Below, piece after piece: positions 59,667 to 64,000 of a DNA stretch of 64,000 bases. Origin of the DNA: Nemopilema nomurai (Eukaryota; Cnidaria; Scyphozoa; Rhizostomeae; Rhizostomatidae). The position numbers and the translations under genes are program-made. Position 1 is the first letter of the stretch, and every line of letters starts with the position of its first letter. The stretch covers positions 4,692,212 to 4,756,211 of the forward strand of contig ML133436.1 in assembly GCA_003864495.1 (NCBI GenBank), given 5' to 3'. A model generated the notes under the pieces. That model saw only the letters and a program-made list of their open reading frames with translations. It did no database searches and was not told where the DNA came from.

Positions 59667-62600
59667 TTAATAACTGGACATCTGTTGATCGATCCAGGAC
59701 CTGAACTTGGCAACTCTTGCAAAGACTGTATAGCCTAGAGTTGCGTCACAGCGACCAGAACCCCAGCTTACAGCTCCATGGAGAACCCAAGATCCGTTTG
59801 ATCCAGTCTGGCACACAAATGGCCCACCACTGTCACCGTGGCAGCCACTGACACGAGTTGATCCACCGTGACCAGCACAGACCATTTTGTCGGTGATCTG
59901 ACAAGAAAAAAGCTGCTTTTAGTTTTCCATTTCTTAAGGCAATGATAAAGCTGCGAAACGTGGTTTAAAGATCTAATAGATTTCAAGGGAATTGACTTGA
60001 CAAAGTGGGCAAATGACATACCTGAATACCCAAGTTCTTTGTGTTGAGATTGGTGCAAGCTTGGTTTGAAACGACGGGCATCTTTCCTTGTTGCAAAGTA
60101 TGATGCATGTTACCAGGGTGTTGAATTTTGCCCCAACCTAAAAATGACAGTAAAACCATCAAAATCTCCAATCAAACGAATTCCAGAAAAGCAAGTTTTT
60201 GAACGACTACGTCATAATGACCCAGATACCCCAGTACTGTGTGGTAACGTAGATTTAGTGCCAAGATAGCCCTCATGCCTAAGCATGCTTGGGAAAAAAT
60301 AGTACCTGTTATGAAACACTGGGTTCCAGCTGGAACATGCTGGTCTTGTCCAGGAAGGCACACTGGCTTCACATATTTCCCGAACTGGATTGGAGAAGAG
60401 AGTTTCATCAAGGCAATGTCGTTGTTGATTGTGCTTCTTGAGTAGCTTGGATGGGAGATGATTCGCTCCACTTGCATGTCGACGTGTTGTCCGTCACTAG
60501 TTGTCGATGTTATGTGTTCTCCAACCCTACATGACAGTTTAGCACTTGTTCTCAGAAATTGAAAGAATGTTTCATAGGCTTCGAGACAGTGTGAATAAAG
60601 TTATAGTAGCCTCGGTTACTATAGAGCCTTGTAAAGTTAAGATACAATAGAGTCAATAGCGGCATTATATGCTCAAAGCACTTTAATGTAGCAGTACATT
60701 TGTCTGCCATCTTCTAATGAAACATGCATGAAAAAGATTAACGCAAGCGATGAAAAATATGCTAATTCCTGGTGAAGATTAGGCTAATTTCATATTAGCT
60801 ACAAGAACATTAAGTCTTTACCTGACTTTGAAGTATCTCGCGCTAGATTCTCTTCCAGAGACGCAATGGGCCGCAGTAACAACCCACTGCGGAGCAATGA
60901 TTGAGCCTCCGCACATTGTCCTTCCATTGTATAACATAAGGATTTGCCATGGCCATGATCCTTTGCGGGCATTTTGTCCAGCGATGACTCTGCTTTGTGC
61001 AATTTCCGGTTTTCCGCATGAACCTTTAAAAATAAAATGTCACAGATGAATAACATCCTGTGTGGACACCTGGATAATTTTAATTATTATTTTGCTTTGT
61101 CCATCTTTTACAATTGTTTCAATTTTGACACCTTTTCATTTTGACTAAGTTAAATGACCAATTGAGCAATTGGCTTTTTAAGCCATTATAATCATCGCTT
61201 TTCTGGTACCTGGTTTTTGGGTTGGCCCTTGAGTTGGTGGCTGAGTGGGTGGGGCAGTGGTGGCTGATCCTCCTAATCAAAACACATAATTAGTTATCAG
61301 AACTTTAACATGAGCAACATTTGACATCATTGTGTGCGTATTTCATTAAAACTCCACCAATACAAACACCTGCAGGTTGCGAGATCTTGAATTATTCAAA
61401 ATTATGCTGAAATAGTTCCATTTTAAGATTTCTTTCTCTACGGTACGTTGTTGTAGAGTAGTTTTCTTCAAATCTTAATCTATTTCAGTTACAGAAATTA
61501 ATCAGACTTGTCAAGGATAATGTAAGAATGATAATGAATATGAGAGAAATCTCTTTGAGCTTCAAGATGTACTACCTCCACATTTTCCACAGGTCTTCAT
61601 GCAGTTCTTTGCCATCCAGGAGACATAGCCACTCCTTGTACAATATCCGGCTCTCTTCCATGATCCACAGCTGGTGTACTTGTCACTGCATGCTGTAGAA
61701 AACAAGTGACGACTTATTAGAACTGACAACAAGTAAAAAAGTCATCAACTTGTAGGGACCAAGGCTTGAACATAGTCCAAGGAGAAGCTTTTTTGCTTTC
61801 AAAGTTGTTCCACATTTCAAAAGATTTGGTGCCATGGAATTCACACAAAAAATCAGCCATGAAATATTGCAAAAAATAATTTCACTTGGAAAAAGGATTG
61901 TCTTTATTAAACATCATGAATGACTTTACAGTGATGACAGGGCCCAGCGTACCTGAAACAGTTGTTGGCGGCTGCGTTGGAGGCTGTGTTGGCGGCTGCG
62001 TTGGAGGCTGTGTTGGTGGCTGTGTCGGGGGCTGCGTTGGCGCCACGGTGGTGGCAGCTGAGATGAAAGATCCAAATATATAACACTAGCCTATTGTTTC
62101 ATGATAGCTGAATAGAAACGCGAAATATTTTCAAGTAAATGAGTGGCATACTAAATTCTAAAGCGTATACTTAATCTAATGTGAAACTGATTTCTATTCG
62201 CATTAAATTTTAGTATGTGTTTATGTGCTTTAAGCAGCATGATCTGAATCTCAATTGTCGACAATATGAACTGCACACAAACATAGATTTAATATTCCTG
62301 CTGTCTAATCAACTGTTTTTGACGCATTCTTACTTCCGCATTTTCCGCAGGTCTTCTTGCAATTCTTTGCCATCCAGGCGACATAGCCACTCCTTGTACA
62401 ATATCCGGCTCTCTTCCATGATCCACAGCTGGTGTACCTGTCACTGCATGCTGTAGAGCCAAATAGTGATTTAAAAAGGACCGTCGATCTTCAAAGAGAA
62501 CCATAAACATCCGAAGATTGACAGCCCATAAGGTTATTTTAGACTAAGAGTTGTAAAGGAAAGCCTTTTGCTTAATTAAGCGACACAATACTATGGAAGG

Positions 62601-63850
62601 TTATTATTTTTAGATTGATTATGAAACTAAAATAACTGCAGGAAAAGTCAGTCACACCTGAAGCAGTTGTAGGAGGCTGTGTTGGGGGTTGCGTTGGTGG
62701 TTGCGTTGGTGGTTGCGTGGTAGCAGTAACTGTAGACATTATGACAGATGCAGGACATCACTTATCGTTTTCAAAATGTTGAACAAGTTATTCACTAGAT
62801 TTAAGTCAGTTACAAGCAATATTTGAAATTAAAGAATATTAATAGCAAATGTTTTCCATGACATTAATAGTGAAAATAAGGCATATTGTGCACGTAAGTG
62901 ATGGGTAAATTGTAAGCCTAAAACTCTAACAAGACATGGTGCCCTTCAAGCCAGATTGGTAAGCTTTCTTTGGCGCATGCTTACCACATTTTCCGCAGGT
63001 CTTCATACAGTTCTTTGCCATCCAGGAGACATAGCCACTCTTTGTACAATATCCGGCTCTCTTCCATGATCCACAGCTGGTGTACTTGTCACTGCATGCT
63101 GTAAAAGTCAATCATGTTTGATAAGGACCATCTAACTACAGACACTTTGACAAGCCAGAAATTGAAAACGCATTGGCAGCAAGCAGATATATCTAGGCAA
63201 TCATGACAACAAAGAGTATTTCCAAACCAAGAGAAGGTTTTACAACTCAGCAGGTGGCCTTATTCAAAGTTGTTAATGTTGGATGGGAAATTTAATGACC
63301 ATAAGCATGACCACCCATGGCGTAATTTTTCCACGGCTGGTTTTATGGAAGTTAGAAGAATTCGAAAAACTGCAGAATAGCGGCAGCCATAAAGCGTTAA
63401 AAGCAACAACTCAATTAAATTTTCTTTCTTTTTCAGATCAACATCTGAATTTGGATTATCGAAAAAATGGTCACTGACTCCACGGTGATCGCATACTAAC
63501 AACTGCCGTATATCAGTATAGACTGACTTGCATTACACAACAGCATGGTTAGTTACATTAATCTACAGCAGAGTTATTTGCATTATAATACTGCAGGACC
63601 AGTTGCCTCTTAGTAAAGCAGAACAAACTTCAAGAAATGCTACTGACTGTTTGAAGGGGGAAACTATTCTATTTACTATGAGACCCACGCCCCATGCCGG
63701 AATCCTAAGCAACGCATGTCTAGGGTTCATGAATATCAATCAACACACGCCGAAGGGTGACCAAGTGTAGAAAGAGAAAGTTTGAATATAGGACATGAAG
63801 CATACCGCTGGGTGCAGTAGTTGCAGGCGCACTGGTCGTGGCACCACCAC
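59667..63850 (-). CDS. Secreted multi-ShKT chymotrypsin-like protease 3 (5' end outside window)
   Basis: Exons in coding order: 63806-63850 ([14 protein letters not shown]), 62985-63098 (ShKT), 62658-62729 (TQPP linker), 62334-62450 (ShKT), 61953-62057 (longer TQPP linker), 61576-61692 (ShKT), 61210-61272 (Thr/Pro linker), 60822-61023 (RVIAGQ, TAAHC), 60306-60526 (NNDIALMKL), 60022-60137 and 59667-59897 ([11 protein letters not shown], stop). All phases agree. The three ShKT are nearly the same ([11 protein letters not shown], then MKTCGKCG or KKTCGKCG). The start lies beyond 64000, so more ShKT domains may exist. Triad intact, Ser at position 189. The protease half is an inverted near-copy of protease 2. 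Confidence 0.9.
61953..62057 (-). repeat. Coding minisatellite: tandem TQPP linker
   Basis: A 12-bp unit repeated at DNA level encodes [18 protein letters not shown] and onward. A sister linker at 62658-62729 has the same unit. Such tracts change length easily and are probably O-glycosylated stalks. Confidence 0.8.
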
Positions 63851-64000
63851 CTGAAATGCAAAAATGGCTGCTAACGCTCAAAGAGTCAAATGGTGCACTT
63901 AGCCGCTGATCACGGCACCACTCTAGATTTACAATGCCCTCAATCTTTTTTCTTGCAAGTTTGAATATGTAACATCAGTTTTATTTTATATGTATCAGCC

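Overview
The window looks like nuclear DNA of a cnidarian, probably an anthozoan; this is inferred from gene content, not from a species match. It is AT-rich, its genes are split into many short exons by AT-rich GT-AG introns, it carries several small inverted-repeat transposons, and it is dominated by secreted proteases joined to ShKT (six-cysteine) domains, a combination abundant in cnidarians. I assembled exons by hand from splice signals, codon phase and motif continuity. No RNA evidence was available.

Layout. (1) 806-14655, minus strand: a single-pass receptor kinase. Its exons encode a signal peptide, a PA14-like segment, an FN3 domain, a PAN/apple domain, a transmembrane helix and a complete kinase domain. 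The catalytic loop (HRDLKSDN) and the GTVCWAAPE segment point to the tyrosine-kinase-like (TKL, Ser/Thr-type) group rather than a classical receptor tyrosine kinase. A large intron holds a nested pair of DNA transposons and a MITE. (2) 16441-44192, minus strand: the most unusual object here. About 65 exons share compatible phases, and their lengths sum to 5157 nt (1718 codons plus stop). They predict one secreted protein: signal peptide, astacin zinc protease with FxGD propeptide, 21 ShKT domains in strict A/B alternation separated by Thr/Pro linkers, and a chymotrypsin-like serine protease. Many exons are 12-30 nt microexons. (3) 46432-50664 and 53256-56364, plus strand: two compact secreted proteases (signal peptide, one ShKT, short Pro linker, chymotrypsin-like domain), each with a TATA-like box about 65 bp before the ATG. 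(4) 59667 to beyond the right edge, minus strand: a fourth protease with at least three ShKT domains and TQPP-rich linkers. Its protease exons and introns are near-copies of the 53-56 kb gene in inverted orientation.

The four serine protease domains share the same intron positions, the same catalytic triad and the same Ser at the position equivalent to 189, so the locus is a local protease cluster. The giant astacin-ShKT-protease gene probably arose by fusion with a cluster member and later grew by duplication of a two-ShKT module. One such duplication (about 1666 bp, introns included) is nearly unchanged and so recent. These genes probably act outside the cell, in digestion, gland secretion, matrix or venom; the sequence does not decide which.
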